A DNA stretch of 64,000 nt from CAVVEQ01 sp963828855 (lineage in GTDB: Bacteria > Chloroflexota > Anaerolineae > Anaerolineales > Anaerolineaceae), in NCBI GenBank assembly GCA_963828855.1, contig CAWHGB010000004.1:1-64000 (forward strand). Direction: 5' to 3'. The notes under the pieces were generated by a model. It ran no database searches and was not told where the DNA came from. It saw only the letters and a program-made list of their open reading frames with translations. Each line of letters opens with the position of its first letter. Position 1 is the first letter of the stretch. Positions 38,940-47,990 of the stretch are shown in pieces. Both the position numbers and the translations under genes were made by a program.

Positions 38940-39779
38940 TTATTCCTTCACCGCCCCCATCGAGATCCCATTCACGATGTAGCGCGAGAAAAGGACGTAG
39001 ATGATGATAATGGGAACGATTGAAGCCGCGAGTCCAAAATAGATCGCTCCATATTCCGGCCGGTAAACATCTCCGCGCAAGGTCTGGATCAGCATGGGCA
39101 GGGTGTATTTATCCCGGCTGGAGATCAGGATGTAGGGATTGAAGAAGTTATTCCAGGACGCAACGAAGGTAAATAATGCCAGAGTGAAGGCGCCTGGCAT
39201 GGCGATGGGCATCATAATGCGGTGGAAAATCCCCAACTCGCTGCTGCCGTCCACCCTGGCTGCATCGATGAGATCCGGGATCATAATCGACTCCAGGTAT
39301 TGCTTGGCAAAAAATACCGCGGCGGGTGCAGCTATCGATGGCAGGATAAGCGAAAGGTAATTATCCGCCAGTCCGATCTTGGCCATGAAGCGGAAGTAGC
39401 CAATGATCGAAAGCTGCAGGGGAATCAGGATCAAGACAAGAATTGCTGCAAAGAAAATCCTTTTACCCTTGAATTCATACACGACGATCCCATACCCGGT
39501 GAGGAAAGCGAAATAAACAGTTACCAGGGTTGTCGATAATGCAATGACCAGGCTATTGACGAAACCCCTGGGAAGATCCATTCCTTCGCCGGTAAGGATT
39601 TTATAATTTTCGATCGCATGGACGCTGGGAAGGAGGCTGAGTCCCTGTTGAATTTCATTGGTCGACCGGGTACCGTTGATCAGTAACATCCAGACCGGTA
39701 TGATCGTGATGATCAGGATGATCGCCAGGACTGTATAAATGAGGATGCGGGTCAACAATAAAGATGTTTTGGGATTCAT
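38940..39779 (-). CDS. Sugar ABC importer permease (MalG/AraQ-like)
   Basis: A 279-residue CUT1 inner-membrane permease with six predicted membrane segments. The EAA loop that contacts the ATPase is visible as DAARVDGSSELGIFHRIMMPIAMPG (about residues 185-210). It starts at MNPKTSLLL (39779). The gene lies 7 bp behind the other permease. No ATPase gene is in the operon, so a shared MsmK-like ATPase encoded elsewhere is expected, as is common for CUT1 importers. Confidence 0.9.
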   Translation of the reverse strand: MNPKTSLLLTRILIYTVLAIILIITIIPVWMLLINGTRSTNEIQQGLSLLPSVHAIENYKILTGEGMDLPRGFVNSLVIALSTTLVTVYFAFLTGYGIVVYEFKGKRIFFAAILVLILIPLQLSIIGYFRFMAKIGLADNYLSLILPSIAAPAAVFFAKQYLESIMIPDLIDAARVDGSSELGIFHRIMMPIAMPGAFTLALFTFVASWNNFFNPYILISSRDKYTLPMLIQTLRGDVYRPEYGAIYFGLAASIVPIIIIYVLFSRYIVNGISMGAVKE

Positions 39780-39786
39780 AATGGCT

Positions 39787-40716
39787 CTACCTGTCCTTAC
39801 TTTCCTGTTTTTTTGCCGCCCCATCCTTGTCGCGGAGTAGGAAGAATATCAGCAGCGCGACGATCGAGGTCATAATGAAGACCATCACGCCAACCGAAGC
39901 AGCAGCTCCGATGTGCCCCTGGCTGCTGCGGAATTTCATATACATGAGGATGTTGTTGGTCAGGATGGAGTTGGTTGGGCTGCCCCTCCCATCCGTGAGC
40001 AGGTAGGGGATATCAAACATCTGCATTCCGCCGACCAGGGAAGTGATGAGTACGAAAACCAGGACGGGTTTGATCAGCGGCAGGGATATGAAGCGGAACA
40101 TCTGCCAGGAACTGGCACCATCCGCCAGTGCAGCTTCATATATTGAGACCGAAATGGAGGTCATGGCAGCCATGATGATGATCGTCGTCCAGCCAAACCA
40201 CATCCATGTTTGAATGAAGATCACCAGGCTGCGCATCGCCTGCGGACTGCGGATGAAATCAAATGCCTCTGAGAATATGCCCGTCCGAACCAAAATCTGG
40301 TTCGCCGGGCCATAATAGGAAAACAGGCTGAAAAACAGGGCTGCAATCGTAGCCGGCATCAGCAAGTTGGGGAAGTAAAAGAGCATCCGCCAGGTACCTG
40401 CCGCACGGATTTTCAGGCGGACATTGGTGAACCAGGCTGCCAGCAACAAGGCCAGTCCCAGCTGGGGAATGAAGTTCAACAGCCAAAGGAACCAGGTGTT
40501 GCCGATGGCTATGGCGAACATATTGTCGATGAATAAATTCTTGAAGTTATCAAACCAGATAAATTTGGCCTGCGCCGTCATCAGGGTGGTGTTGGTGAAA
40601 CTCAGGTAGACGGTATTCACCACCGGATAGAGACCAAATATCAGGAACCCTAGAATGAAAGGGGTGATAAAGAAGTAACCGGGATTAATTTTCTTAATTC
40701 GTTTGGAGATGGTCAT
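39787..40716 (-). CDS. Sugar ABC importer permease (MalF/UgpA-like)
   Basis: A 309-residue CUT1 permease with about six membrane segments. It begins MTISKRIKKINPGYFFITPF, with the first helix FLIFGLYPVVNTVYLSF. The EAA loop is YEAALADGASSWQMFRFISLPLIKP (about residues 215-240), followed by GGMQMFDIPYLLTDG. I chose the ATG at 40716 because upstream in-frame residues are not conserved-looking. It sits between the binding-protein gene and the second permease; together they import an oligosaccharide, probably cello- or xylo-oligosaccharides given the enzymes downstream. Confidence 0.9.
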   Translation of the reverse strand: MTISKRIKKINPGYFFITPFILGFLIFGLYPVVNTVYLSFTNTTLMTAQAKFIWFDNFKNLFIDNMFAIAIGNTWFLWLLNFIPQLGLALLLAAWFTNVRLKIRAAGTWRMLFYFPNLLMPATIAALFFSLFSYYGPANQILVRTGIFSEAFDFIRSPQAMRSLVIFIQTWMWFGWTTIIIMAAMTSISVSIYEAALADGASSWQMFRFISLPLIKPVLVFVLITSLVGGMQMFDIPYLLTDGRGSPTNSILTNNILMYMKFRSSQGHIGAAASVGVMVFIMTSIVALLIFFLLRDKDGAAKKQESKDR

Positions 40717-40782
40717 CGCGCCTCTGATGGAAAGGGTCAGTGCAATTACTATACACTGACCCTTTCGCAAATTCAAGATGGG

Positions 40783-42154
40783 TTAGGGTACGATTAGATC
40801 CGGGTATTCATTCTTGACGGCAGCTTTCCAGGTCGCCCACATTTCATCGAGGGTGATCTCGCCGTTCAAGATAGGCATTCTGCGGATCATTCAACGCGCG
40901 CTGAATGGCGTCATCAGAGCCCTGCATCAATTTGGCATTGACACTCGGAGCCGCAGCCGCAAATCCTCCATAGGAGTTCTGGCCGCCCAGGAATTTTGCC
41001 AGGTCTGAGCCGTCGAACAGGGGGATGACCTTCTCGACCACGTTCTTGGAGCCGACAAAGTCGCCGGCAGCCTGAGCCTGGGTGTCACCAATTTCAGGAT
41101 CGATGGCTTTCAGGTATTCATTGGTGTATACGCCGGTAGCCCAGTTGAACAGTTGATTCTCGTCCAGGGTGGCAAATTTGATGAAATCCTTGGCTGTTTT
41201 CTGATCCTTGCAGTCTTTCAACACACCGAGCCAGGTTCCACCCCACTGGTAGGGCAGCGGTCCGTTGATGACAGCCCAGTCGCCGGAGGTGTCAGTCGAA
41301 CCGTCAGCGGATTTCGCGTTGGGGGCCAGGACGTAGGGCAGACCCCAGGTGGGAAGGAAGTAGGAGAAGATCTTCTTCGGGTTTCCTTCAGCATCCTTGA
41401 GGGTGTCATTCATGCCGGCGAACCAGCCTTCCTGCCACTGGGTGGCGCGGGCTTCGTAGCCGCTATCTCGGAACAGTTTGGCGGTGGCGATCATCTTATC
41501 CACCATCGGGTCCACGGTCAGGGTGTTATCGACGATCCAGGGTTTCGCGCGGTTGGCATAGAAGAGGTTCTGGAAGTCACCGCTGGATGCGACCATAAAG
41601 GTGTTGCCGCCGGATTTTTCCTTTACAACCTCTGCTGCTGCAGCGTATTTATCCATGTCGCCGAGGATCTCCTGCATTTTTACCGGATCATCCGTGCCGA
41701 AGTATTCCTTGGCCAGGCTGCGGCGGTAGAACAGCGCGCCGGGAGTCGCCTGGTAAGAGTAGGCTTTGGTCACGCCGGCCGGATCGGTACCGACTTCATA
41801 GACAAAGGGGTACACATTGGCAGCTTTGGCAGCCGGCATCAATTCGCCCAAATCAGCAAGGAAATCGGCTTCGACATAACTCTTAACGAAGGCGGCTTCC
41901 AGGGCAACCACGCAGGGAGCCTCGCTGGTGCCGAGGGTGGCCATCAGCTTGGTCTGGTATTCACCGTTGGTCATGGGGATCATGGTGTAGTTGGTCTTTA
42001 CGCCAGGATTTTCCTTTTCGTAAGCCTTCGCCATGGTCAGAATTTCGTTGGTGAATGACCAGATTTGAAGGGGTTCCGTTTGCTTTGGACCGCAAGCTGT
42101 CAAAAGCATGCTTGCAATGATAAACACAGAAAAGACGACAAACAAACGTTTCAT
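40783..42154 (-). CDS. Sugar ABC importer solute-binding lipoprotein (one frameshift)
   Basis: About 456 residues. The signal MKRLFVVFSVFIIASMLLTAC ends at the lipidated Cys near residue 21, and an SBP_bac_1-type binding domain follows (IWSFTNEILTMAKAYEKENP ... GGTWLGVLKDCKDQKTAKDFIKF). Near 40868 an extra T breaks the frame. Removing it gives NAYLNGEITLDEMWATWK and a stop at 40785-40783, a normal end for this family. It is encoded 78 bp behind the LacI regulator, with AGGAGG before the ATG. As the most abundant component it may be translated independently of lacI. Confidence 0.9.
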
Positions 42155-42232
42155 TGTTTCCTCCTAGAGATTTGTAAAACTATTCTTTGAAACCATTTCC
42201 AACAAATTTTGTCGACAGACTCACCTCCTTTA

Positions 42233-43321
42233 TTATGCATGGGATATTGATGGGGCGTTGGGTACCACATTCTTTGTTGGCTGACTTTTTTGAACACGCC
42301 CTGAATAATTGGCACCGCAAGTTTCACGGATGATCAATTCTGTATCCATGATGATCCGGTGCGGAGATGTATTTCCGTTTTCGATCTGATCGATCAGGGT
42401 TTCAACGGCCTGCGCTCCGAATTGAACGACCGGCTGGCGGATGGTGGTTAATTGAACATTAGATAGTGATGCCATGGGAAGGTCATCAAACCCGACAAAT
42501 GCGATATCTTCCGGAACTTTGAACCCGGCTTCCCGGGATGCCCGGATCCCGCCGAATGCCATCACATCCGAAGCGGCGAAGACTGCATCTGGTTTTGCTG
42601 CAAGCAATTGCTTCATCGCATAATAACCGCCCTCCTCGGTGAAGTCGCCTTCTGCGATCAATTTTTCATCAATCGCCATCCCTCGTTCTTTAAAAGCTTT
42701 TCGGAATCCCTCAAGGCGATCAATGCCGACCGTACTTTGAAGGGGGCCACTGATCGTCCCGATGCGCGTCCGTCCCTGGCGTACCAGATGGCTGGTGGCA
42801 TGGTAGCTGGCATTTACATTGTCGATATCAATATAAGTGACGTTGTCATACCGGAAAGGTCTTCCGATAACAACAAATGGCATACCGGCATCTATCAATC
42901 GGCCAATGATTTCCTGGTCTCCATGCTGCCCGGATTGCACCAAGACACCATCCAGCATCCCCTGGCGACAGACCCGCGGAAATATGCGTTCCTCATCTTC
43001 CATCGATTCAACAAGAAAAAACGCAAGCGTGTAATCGTGTTGATTGCAGGCTTGCGCAATACCTTTTGTCAGATGGGGATAAAAAGGATCGGTGAAAAAG
43101 AAACTGACGGTTTGGGGAAGGATCAAGCCAATGGTGGAGGTGTGCTGGGAAGCCAGAGCCCGCGCGGCAGCATGCGGGTGATACTGGTTGCGCTGGATGG
43201 CTTCCTGCACCTTTCTGCGAACATCATCTCTCACATTGGGGCTGTTATTAATAACTCTCGAGACAGTCGAACGGGAAACCCCGGTCTCTCTGGCAATGTC
43301 TTCGAGGGTAAGCGAGGGCAT
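42233..43321 (-). CDS. LacI-family regulator of the cello/xylo-oligosaccharide operon
   Basis: A 362-residue LacI repressor, first gene of the long minus-strand operon. The helix-turn-helix is SLTLEDIARETGVSRSTVS, with the hinge HAAARALASQHTSTIG. The sensor domain runs from about residue 62 (GLILPQTVSFFFTDPFYPHL ... DIAFVGFDDLPMASLSNVQLTT). The C-terminal 20 residues (SQPTKNVVPNAPSISHA) extend past the usual fold. Two LacI-type operators flank its start, so autoregulation of the whole operon is likely. It is only distantly similar to the LacI regulator at 19838-20872. Confidence 0.92.
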   Translation of the reverse strand: MPSLTLEDIARETGVSRSTVSRVINNSPNVRDDVRRKVQEAIQRNQYHPHAAARALASQHTSTIGLILPQTVSFFFTDPFYPHLTKGIAQACNQHDYTLAFFLVESMEDEERIFPRVCRQGMLDGVLVQSGQHGDQEIIGRLIDAGMPFVVIGRPFRYDNVTYIDIDNVNASYHATSHLVRQGRTRIGTISGPLQSTVGIDRLEGFRKAFKERGMAIDEKLIAEGDFTEEGGYYAMKQLLAAKPDAVFAASDVMAFGGIRASREAGFKVPEDIAFVGFDDLPMASLSNVQLTTIRQPVVQFGAQAVETLIDQIENGNTSPHRIIMDTELIIRETCGANYSGRVQKSQPTKNVVPNAPSISHA

Positions 43322-43338
43322 CTAGGCGTATCCTGGCT

Positions 43339-43352
43339 TGGAAGCGCTCCCA
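43339..43352. promoter_or_regulatory. LacI-type operator, proximal
   Basis: TGGAAGCGCTCCCA, an imperfect palindrome around AGCGCT with one mismatch per half site. It is 18 bp upstream of the lacI ATG, in the 5' leader. It matches the site at 43421-43434 and the general LacI/CcpA operator form. Confidence 0.7.
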
Positions 43353-43420
43353 GTAATCTTCAACCAGATATCGTCCATAACCTTATTCCAACATATGCCG
43401 TGCTTTATATTGTGCAGCTT

Positions 43421-43434
43421 TGGGAGCGCTCTCA
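43421..43434. promoter_or_regulatory. LacI-type operator, distal
   Basis: TGGGAGCGCTCTCA, centred 82 bp from the other site, begins 10 bp downstream of the -10 box. Repressor here would block initiation, and the pair allows looping. Confidence 0.75.
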
Positions 43435-43444
43435 GTATATTTTC

Positions 43445-43473
43445 ATAATACATATCTTTTCAGGAAAAGTCAA
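43445..43473 (-). promoter_or_regulatory. Promoter of the long sugar operon
   Basis: On the minus strand TTGACT (43473-43468), exactly 17 bp, then TATTAT (43450-43445). The predicted start is inside the distal operator, about 110 bp upstream of the lacI ATG. Confidence 0.75.
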
Positions 43474-43601
43474 CTGGCAATTTCCTGATCCGCGGAAATC
43501 CCGGAAAAGCTGTTTGCCAATTTTTTCCTCACCCGTAACTTTTTCGGAGGTTAGACGACATATAGGATGAAATATATCCAATATAGGTAAAGGAGTTCAA
43601 A

Positions 43602-44679
43602 ATGAAAAATAACCGTTTCTTGTTTTTTGGTGCTTTAGCGATAGCAGCATTCCTGCTGGCCGCCTGCTCTGGTGGCGCTGCCTGCAGGGGCTGAGGTGAA
43701 AGTTTCGCCCGATGGGCAGGGTGCCAGGGTTGAATTCGACGGCGTGGTCGATTCCATCGCCGCCGACCAATGGGTGATCTCCGGGCAAACCCTCTTGGTC
43801 AACGCCCAGACCGTGATCGACCAAGGGGTCGAGGTGAATTCAAGAGTGCGGGTGGAAGCTGCAGTGACCTCCGACAGATCCGCCACTGCGCTGAAGATCG
43901 AATTGCGCACCCAGCTTTCAGAAACACCTGGCGCTGCAGTTAATGGCGTTTTCGATGACAGCGGCGATGAGTTCACCGGCATGGTTGAATCCATCAGCGC
44001 GGAATCCTGGCAGATCGGCGGGCAGGTTTTCCTGGTCAACGCCGCCACAGAGATCAAGGGTTCCTTGAGCGCTGGCGACATGGCCAAAGTCCACTTCCTA
44101 AAGAATTCCGACGGTTCCATGACCGCCACCGAGATCGAACCCGCTCCGCAAAGCTCCAGCGATGATTCCAGCCTCTCGGGTTCCAAAAATGAATTCACCG
44201 GTAAGGTGGAGGCATTCTCAGGGGCGACATGGACAGTGAATGGCAAGATCTTCCTGGTCACCCCGCAGACCGAGATCAAAGGACCTGTGTACCTGGGTGA
44301 TGTTGTCAAAATCCACTACAGCGTAGGTCCCGACGGTGCGCTGATCGCCACCGAGATTGAACTGGCAGGTGCAAACCAGGCTCACAATTCCGAGAAAAAA
44401 CTCACCGGCACGCTCGAGCAAATCTCCTCGTCCCAGGCAACCATCAGTGGCGTGGTCGTGTTGATCACCCCCCAGACGGTTCTGGATAGCGGGCTGGTGG
44501 TTGGGCAGAAGGTCAAAGCCGAGGTTATCACCGGATCGGATGGCGCAATGACCGCACTTGAGATCGAAACCTTCAACACCAGCACCAATGATGACAAAGG
44601 CTCGGGCAGCTCCAATAGTGGATCTGGAGGAAAGGATGACAAACCCGAGACAGGTGATGATAAAGGTGGTAATAAATAA
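43602..44679 (+). CDS. Lipoprotein with tandem DUF5666 repeats (one frameshift)
   Basis: About 358 residues. The signal (FFGALAIAAFLLAACSGG) starts at ATG 43602 with AGGAG upstream. A single extra base near 43675 shifts the frame before PAGAEVKVSPDG. The mature part is four copies of a DUF5666-like OB-type unit of about 70 residues (FDGVVDSIAADQWVISGQTL, FTGMVESISAESWQIGGQVF, FTGKVEAFSGATWTVNGKIF and LTGTLEQISSSQATISGVVV). A Gly/Ser/Asp-rich tail follows. The same unit occurs in the membrane protein at 45335, two genes downstream across the sigma factor, which suggests a linked surface function. Biochemical role unknown. Confidence 0.82.
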
Positions 44680-44703
44680 CCCTACCCTGCAGACCAAATT
44701 CCT

Positions 44704-44726
44704 CCCCCATCCCGTCGGGATGGGGG
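44704..44726. terminator. Hairpin after DUF5666 lipoprotein gene
   Basis: CCCCCATCCC and GGGATGGGGG form a 10-bp stem with a 3-nt loop, 25 bp past the stop. There is no U-tract, so termination would be weak or partial. It may separate the lipoprotein transcript from the sigma-factor gene. Confidence 0.45.
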
Positions 44727-44795
44727 ATTCGGCCTGGGTGCTGATGCTATACTCTACTTGTTGGTTGTTTTTTAATGGACAATCCCTGATAACCC

Positions 44796-45338
44796 ATGCC
44801 CGTAAAGGAAATTTCTCCGCTTATAGATGGTTTAAACCGGCTGGATCCACTGGCAATCAGCGAGATATATGATGAGTACTTCCCAGTGGTGTTCCGGTTT
44901 GTTCGATACCGGCTTGGCGACGAAGCGCAGGCGGAGGATATCAGCAGCGATGTGTTCACCAGGCTCCTCGAATCTGTTCGAACCGGAAAGGGACCCCGCG
45001 ATAATCTCAAAGGCTGGCTGCTCGCTGTTGCCTCGAATGTGGTCAATGATCTCCACCGCAGCACATACCGGCGACCGGCGGAAGTATTGAACGAAGAAAT
45101 GGCCGATCCTTCCTCCTCCCCCTCCGAGGTATCTGAGCAACTGGAGTCCCACCGCAAGGTGCGCCAGGCGCTCACCCGACTCACTGCTGAACAGCAACAG
45201 GTGATAGCGCTGCGCTTTGGGGAGGGTTTATCGCTGGAGGAAGCAGCCGTGGTGATGAAAAAGAATGTGAACACTGTGAAACAGCTTCAATTTCGTGCGC
45301 TTGCCTCTCTCGAACGCCAGATCGGGGACCAGGGATGA
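44796..45338 (+). CDS. ECF-type RNA polymerase sigma factor
   Basis: A 180-residue sigma-70-family protein with only regions 2 and 4. Region 2 runs about residues 18-85 (AISEIYDEYFPVVFRFVRYR, EDISSDVFTRLLES, GWLLAVASNVVNDLHR). Region 4 runs about 125-178 (LTAEQQQVIALRFGEGLSLE, then NVNTVKQLQFRALASLER). TATACT at 44750-44755 could be its -10 box. The stop overlaps the start of the next gene (ATGA), a coupling typical of a sigma factor and its regulator. It would switch on an envelope-related regulon, perhaps including the DUF5666 proteins around it. Confidence 0.92.
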   Translation: MPVKEISPLIDGLNRLDPLAISEIYDEYFPVVFRFVRYRLGDEAQAEDISSDVFTRLLESVRTGKGPRDNLKGWLLAVASNVVNDLHRSTYRRPAEVLNEEMADPSSSPSEVSEQLESHRKVRQALTRLTAEQQQVIALRFGEGLSLEEAAVVMKKNVNTVKQLQFRALASLERQIGDQG

Positions 45339-46465
45339 GTAAAGATCTCTTCCCGGTTCTGGAAGATTGTCTTGCGCTGCTGGAACAAGGCGAAGACCTG
45401 GAAACCTGCCTGCGTAAGCATCCGGCGGATGCCGATCGCCTCCGGCCGTTGCTCGCCGCGGCCATCCAGGCGAGGGCGATTGCCGATGACCGCGTTCCGC
45501 AAACAGTCTTACGCCGCAATCGGGCCAAATTCCTCAACCAGGCCGCGGAGATCCGGGAAGAACGCCGCTCCCCCCGCCGGCGGGTGGCCTTTTCCTTCCC
45601 GCGGGTTCTCCGCTTCAGTTTCGCCCTGCTTCTCGCAGTGGTCATCCTGATGGGGGTTGGAGGCACCGGGCTGGTCAGCGCTTCCAGCACTTCGCTGCCG
45701 GGCGACAGATTATACGGGGTTAAACTCACCTGGGAGAACATCCGCCTCAGGCTTGCAAATTCGGAACAGGAGCGCGTCACGCTCGAGGATAAATTCGAGC
45801 AGGAAAGAGTATCTGAGGTGGGGGGGTTGCTTTCCCGGGAGCGGCAGGAGAAGGTCAAGTTTTCCGGCCGGGTGGATTCCACGCAGGTCGGAAGTATCCT
45901 CGTAGCCGGTGTACCGATCCTGATCACACCCGAAACCCGGGTCGAAGGGTTAATCCTCCCCGGCGCGTGGGTGGAGGTTGAGGGTTGGACTGTTCCCGGC
46001 GGGGTGGTTAATGCCTCAAGGATCCGGGTGGAATCCCGAGGGTCCGAAGAAGGAAAAGATTCGGGTGATGACCAGCCAGGAACTTCCGGAAAAGGGGAAT
46101 CTGGGAATAACGGTGACGGTAATTCCGGGAACGAATCTGAAAATTCCGGCACCGGGAATCAGAACAGCACCGTCACGCTTCAGCCGAAGCAAACCTTCGA
46201 TATCCAGGGTGTGATTACCTCCTTGACCGTTGGTTCCATACAACTGGATGGCAGGGTACTGATCTTGGAAGGAGCAGTCGAGATCCGTGGTCAGCTTACT
46301 CCAGGAGCCACGGCGCGGGTGCGAGGTTTTACCGATGCGGCCGGAAACTGGGTGGCCACACGAATCGATATCGAAAAAACACAAAACAATGACGATCAGA
46401 AGGGAGGTGGGGCGGATTCCGGGAATTCTGGAAAAACTGAACCGACAAAAACTCCAAAACCTTGA
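45335..46465 (+). CDS. Membrane protein with DUF5667 and two DUF5666 domains (probable anti-sigma factor)
   Basis: 376 residues. The cytoplasmic N-terminus (residues 1-85) begins MSKDLFPVLEDCLALLEQGE and could bind the sigma factor. One membrane helix follows (FSFALLLAVVILMGVGGTGL, about 92-111). Then comes a DUF5667 segment (SSTSLPGDRLYGVKLTWENI), a DUF5666 unit (VKFSGRVDSTQVGSILVAGV), a Gly/Asn/Ser-rich linker (about 230-275) and a second DUF5666 unit (FDIQGVITSLTVGSIQLDGR). The tail is TP-rich. The start overlaps the sigma-factor stop by 4 bp. An anti-sigma role is inferred from this coupling and the topology, not from a recognised anti-sigma motif. Confidence 0.83.
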   Translation: MSKDLFPVLEDCLALLEQGEDLETCLRKHPADADRLRPLLAAAIQARAIADDRVPQTVLRRNRAKFLNQAAEIREERRSPRRRVAFSFPRVLRFSFALLLAVVILMGVGGTGLVSASSTSLPGDRLYGVKLTWENIRLRLANSEQERVTLEDKFEQERVSEVGGLLSRERQEKVKFSGRVDSTQVGSILVAGVPILITPETRVEGLILPGAWVEVEGWTVPGGVVNASRIRVESRGSEEGKDSGDDQPGTSGKGESGNNGDGNSGNESENSGTGNQNSTVTLQPKQTFDIQGVITSLTVGSIQLDGRVLILEGAVEIRGQLTPGATARVRGFTDAAGNWVATRIDIEKTQNNDDQKGGGADSGNSGKTEPTKTPKP

Positions 46466-46587
46466 GAAACGAAGAGGAACTACTTGCTGTCCGTCGCAGT
46501 CACCTTACAAAACCATTAAGGATTAAGTGCGAGCTGATGTGGTACCCTAAGAAAAGCTGACCGATTACTACCAGGAGGCTTGAAACC

Positions 46588-47310
46588 ATGATTAGAAAAT
46601 ATTTGATCCCGACCGTTCTAACGGTCTTGATATTCCTTGCCGTCCCTTCGCTGCAGGTATTCGCGGAGACTCCGGTCGCAGAACCGCCCACCGGGACTAT
46701 TCAGACAATCACCCCCATATACGATCCGATAGCGAACGTCGTAACCGTGCGTGTCGGCCTGCGCACTGCCGATGGGGTCCTTCCACTCACCTACAGCCTT
46801 GAAAACGCCGTTGCACTCGGATTGGTGACTGCCACGGCGGATATTCCCCCGGTCGTCACCGTTGTGGAGACTATGCTTGGGCAGACCCTGTCAGTCGATC
46901 CATCCCTCATACTGGAGACGGGCGAATTGGTAACTCAGCCAGTCGCAGTCACCCTGGGCGATTTTCTGAGCGGTATCCTGGGGGTGGATGGCGCTGCGCT
47001 CATGGCGTACCACGAACAGGGTCTGGGTTTTGGCGAGATCGCCCAGGCGGGTTTCATGGCTCTGGCACTTGATGGAGATTCCGCAACAGTTTCTACGATT
47101 TTGGCCGCAAAGCAGAGTGGAGATTATTCGGCGGTTGTCCTTCCGGATGGTTCGACCCCATCCAACTGGGGTCAACTGCGAAAAGCGGTATTCACTGATG
47201 AGAAGAATCTCAAAAATCTTGGCGCGGTCATGTCCGAGCGCGCGGAAAAAGAGAAAGTCAAGCAAAATCAAAACGAAAATGGAAACGGCAAGGGTAAGGG
47301 CGGCAAGTAA
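46588..47310 (+). CDS. Exported protein of unknown function
   Basis: 240 residues with a cleavable signal peptide (YLIPTVLTVLIFLAVPSLQVFA, cleavage likely near residue 26). The mature part starts with a beta-rich region (YDPIANVVTVRVGLRTADGV), continues with a helical part (ALMAYHEQGLGFGEIAQAGF) and ends in a charged low-complexity tail (Asn/Gly/Lys, finishing GKGKGGK). I recognise no domain. AGGAGG lies 10 bp before the ATG. It follows the sigma/DUF5667 pair by 122 bp on the same strand and a strong terminator closes the unit, so it may belong to the same envelope module. Confidence 0.8.
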   Translation: MIRKYLIPTVLTVLIFLAVPSLQVFAETPVAEPPTGTIQTITPIYDPIANVVTVRVGLRTADGVLPLTYSLENAVALGLVTATADIPPVVTVVETMLGQTLSVDPSLILETGELVTQPVAVTLGDFLSGILGVDGAALMAYHEQGLGFGEIAQAGFMALALDGDSATVSTILAAKQSGDYSAVVLPDGSTPSNWGQLRKAVFTDEKNLKNLGAVMSERAEKEKVKQNQNENGNGKGKGGK

Positions 47311-47331
47311 GAAAATATATGGCGAAAATCA

Positions 47332-47365
47332 TGCGCCCGGGAAAATCCCGGGCGCAATTTTATTT
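47332..47365 (+). terminator. Strong intrinsic terminator
   Basis: TGCGCCCGGGA and TCCCGGGCGCA form an 11-bp stem with a 3-nt loop, followed by ATTTTATTTTT. It ends the unit that finishes at 47310. The convergent DUF2231 gene ends at 47389 on the other strand. Confidence 0.9.
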
Positions 47366-47388
47366 TTCGACTATCTCGTAAGAATTAC

Positions 47389-47844
47389 TCACTGGCCAAG
47401 TATCCCCAGGCCGAAAGCAAATACCATATGCCCGCCGTAGAGTCCGGTCAGCATCAATAATCCTATCCCGATCGTGGCAGGAATGAAGTAGTACCATTTT
47501 TCTGCCGGGTCCTGACCCCGGCGCCGGGCGATCAGACGCCAGATGAAGAGCGCAGAAAAGATCAGCGTTGTCGTGATCGCCAGCGTTTGGTGAGTTTCCA
47601 CAACGGACCCATACTTCGAGCTTTCATACAACTCTCCCACAGCGTTCCCGGTAATCACCGCGAAGATCGCCCCGATGGTGCCGAGGATCAAAAGTATCCA
47701 GCCGCTTGTGCGCAGCTTCGGCCACCAGTGCGCGGCGATATCCAGTACCCAACTGGCAGATAGCAAGGCGATTGGAAAATGGGTCATCATGGGATGAAGC
47801 AAATTGGTTGCCGTGGAAAGCATTTCCATTATTTGTTGGATCAT
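47389..47844 (-). CDS. DUF2231 membrane protein
   Basis: A 151-residue protein with four membrane helices. It contains LLHPMMTHFPIALLSASWVL near residue 17 and further helices ending GLYGGHMVFAFG. The HPMMTHFP motif and the late GGHMVF are characteristic of DUF2231, a family often linked to redox or haem-type membrane proteins but without a settled function. The chosen ATG (47844) has AAGGAG 9 bp upstream; the longer frame adds 26 basic residues with no family match. Confidence 0.82.
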   Translation of the reverse strand: MIQQIMEMLSTATNLLHPMMTHFPIALLSASWVLDIAAHWWPKLRTSGWILLILGTIGAIFAVITGNAVGELYESSKYGSVVETHQTLAITTTLIFSALFIWRLIARRRGQDPAEKWYYFIPATIGIGLLMLTGLYGGHMVFAFGLGILGQ

Positions 47845-47990
47845 GGTTTTTCTCCTTTTTGGGATCCTTCTTGAATATCTGTTTTGATAGTATTCCACCG
47901 ATAACTTAATCGATTTTACCAAGTCCCTCTTCCCAAATCAAATTAAGGGTAATGTGCCTGAGGTAAAATAAAACAGGAAACAAGGCAATC

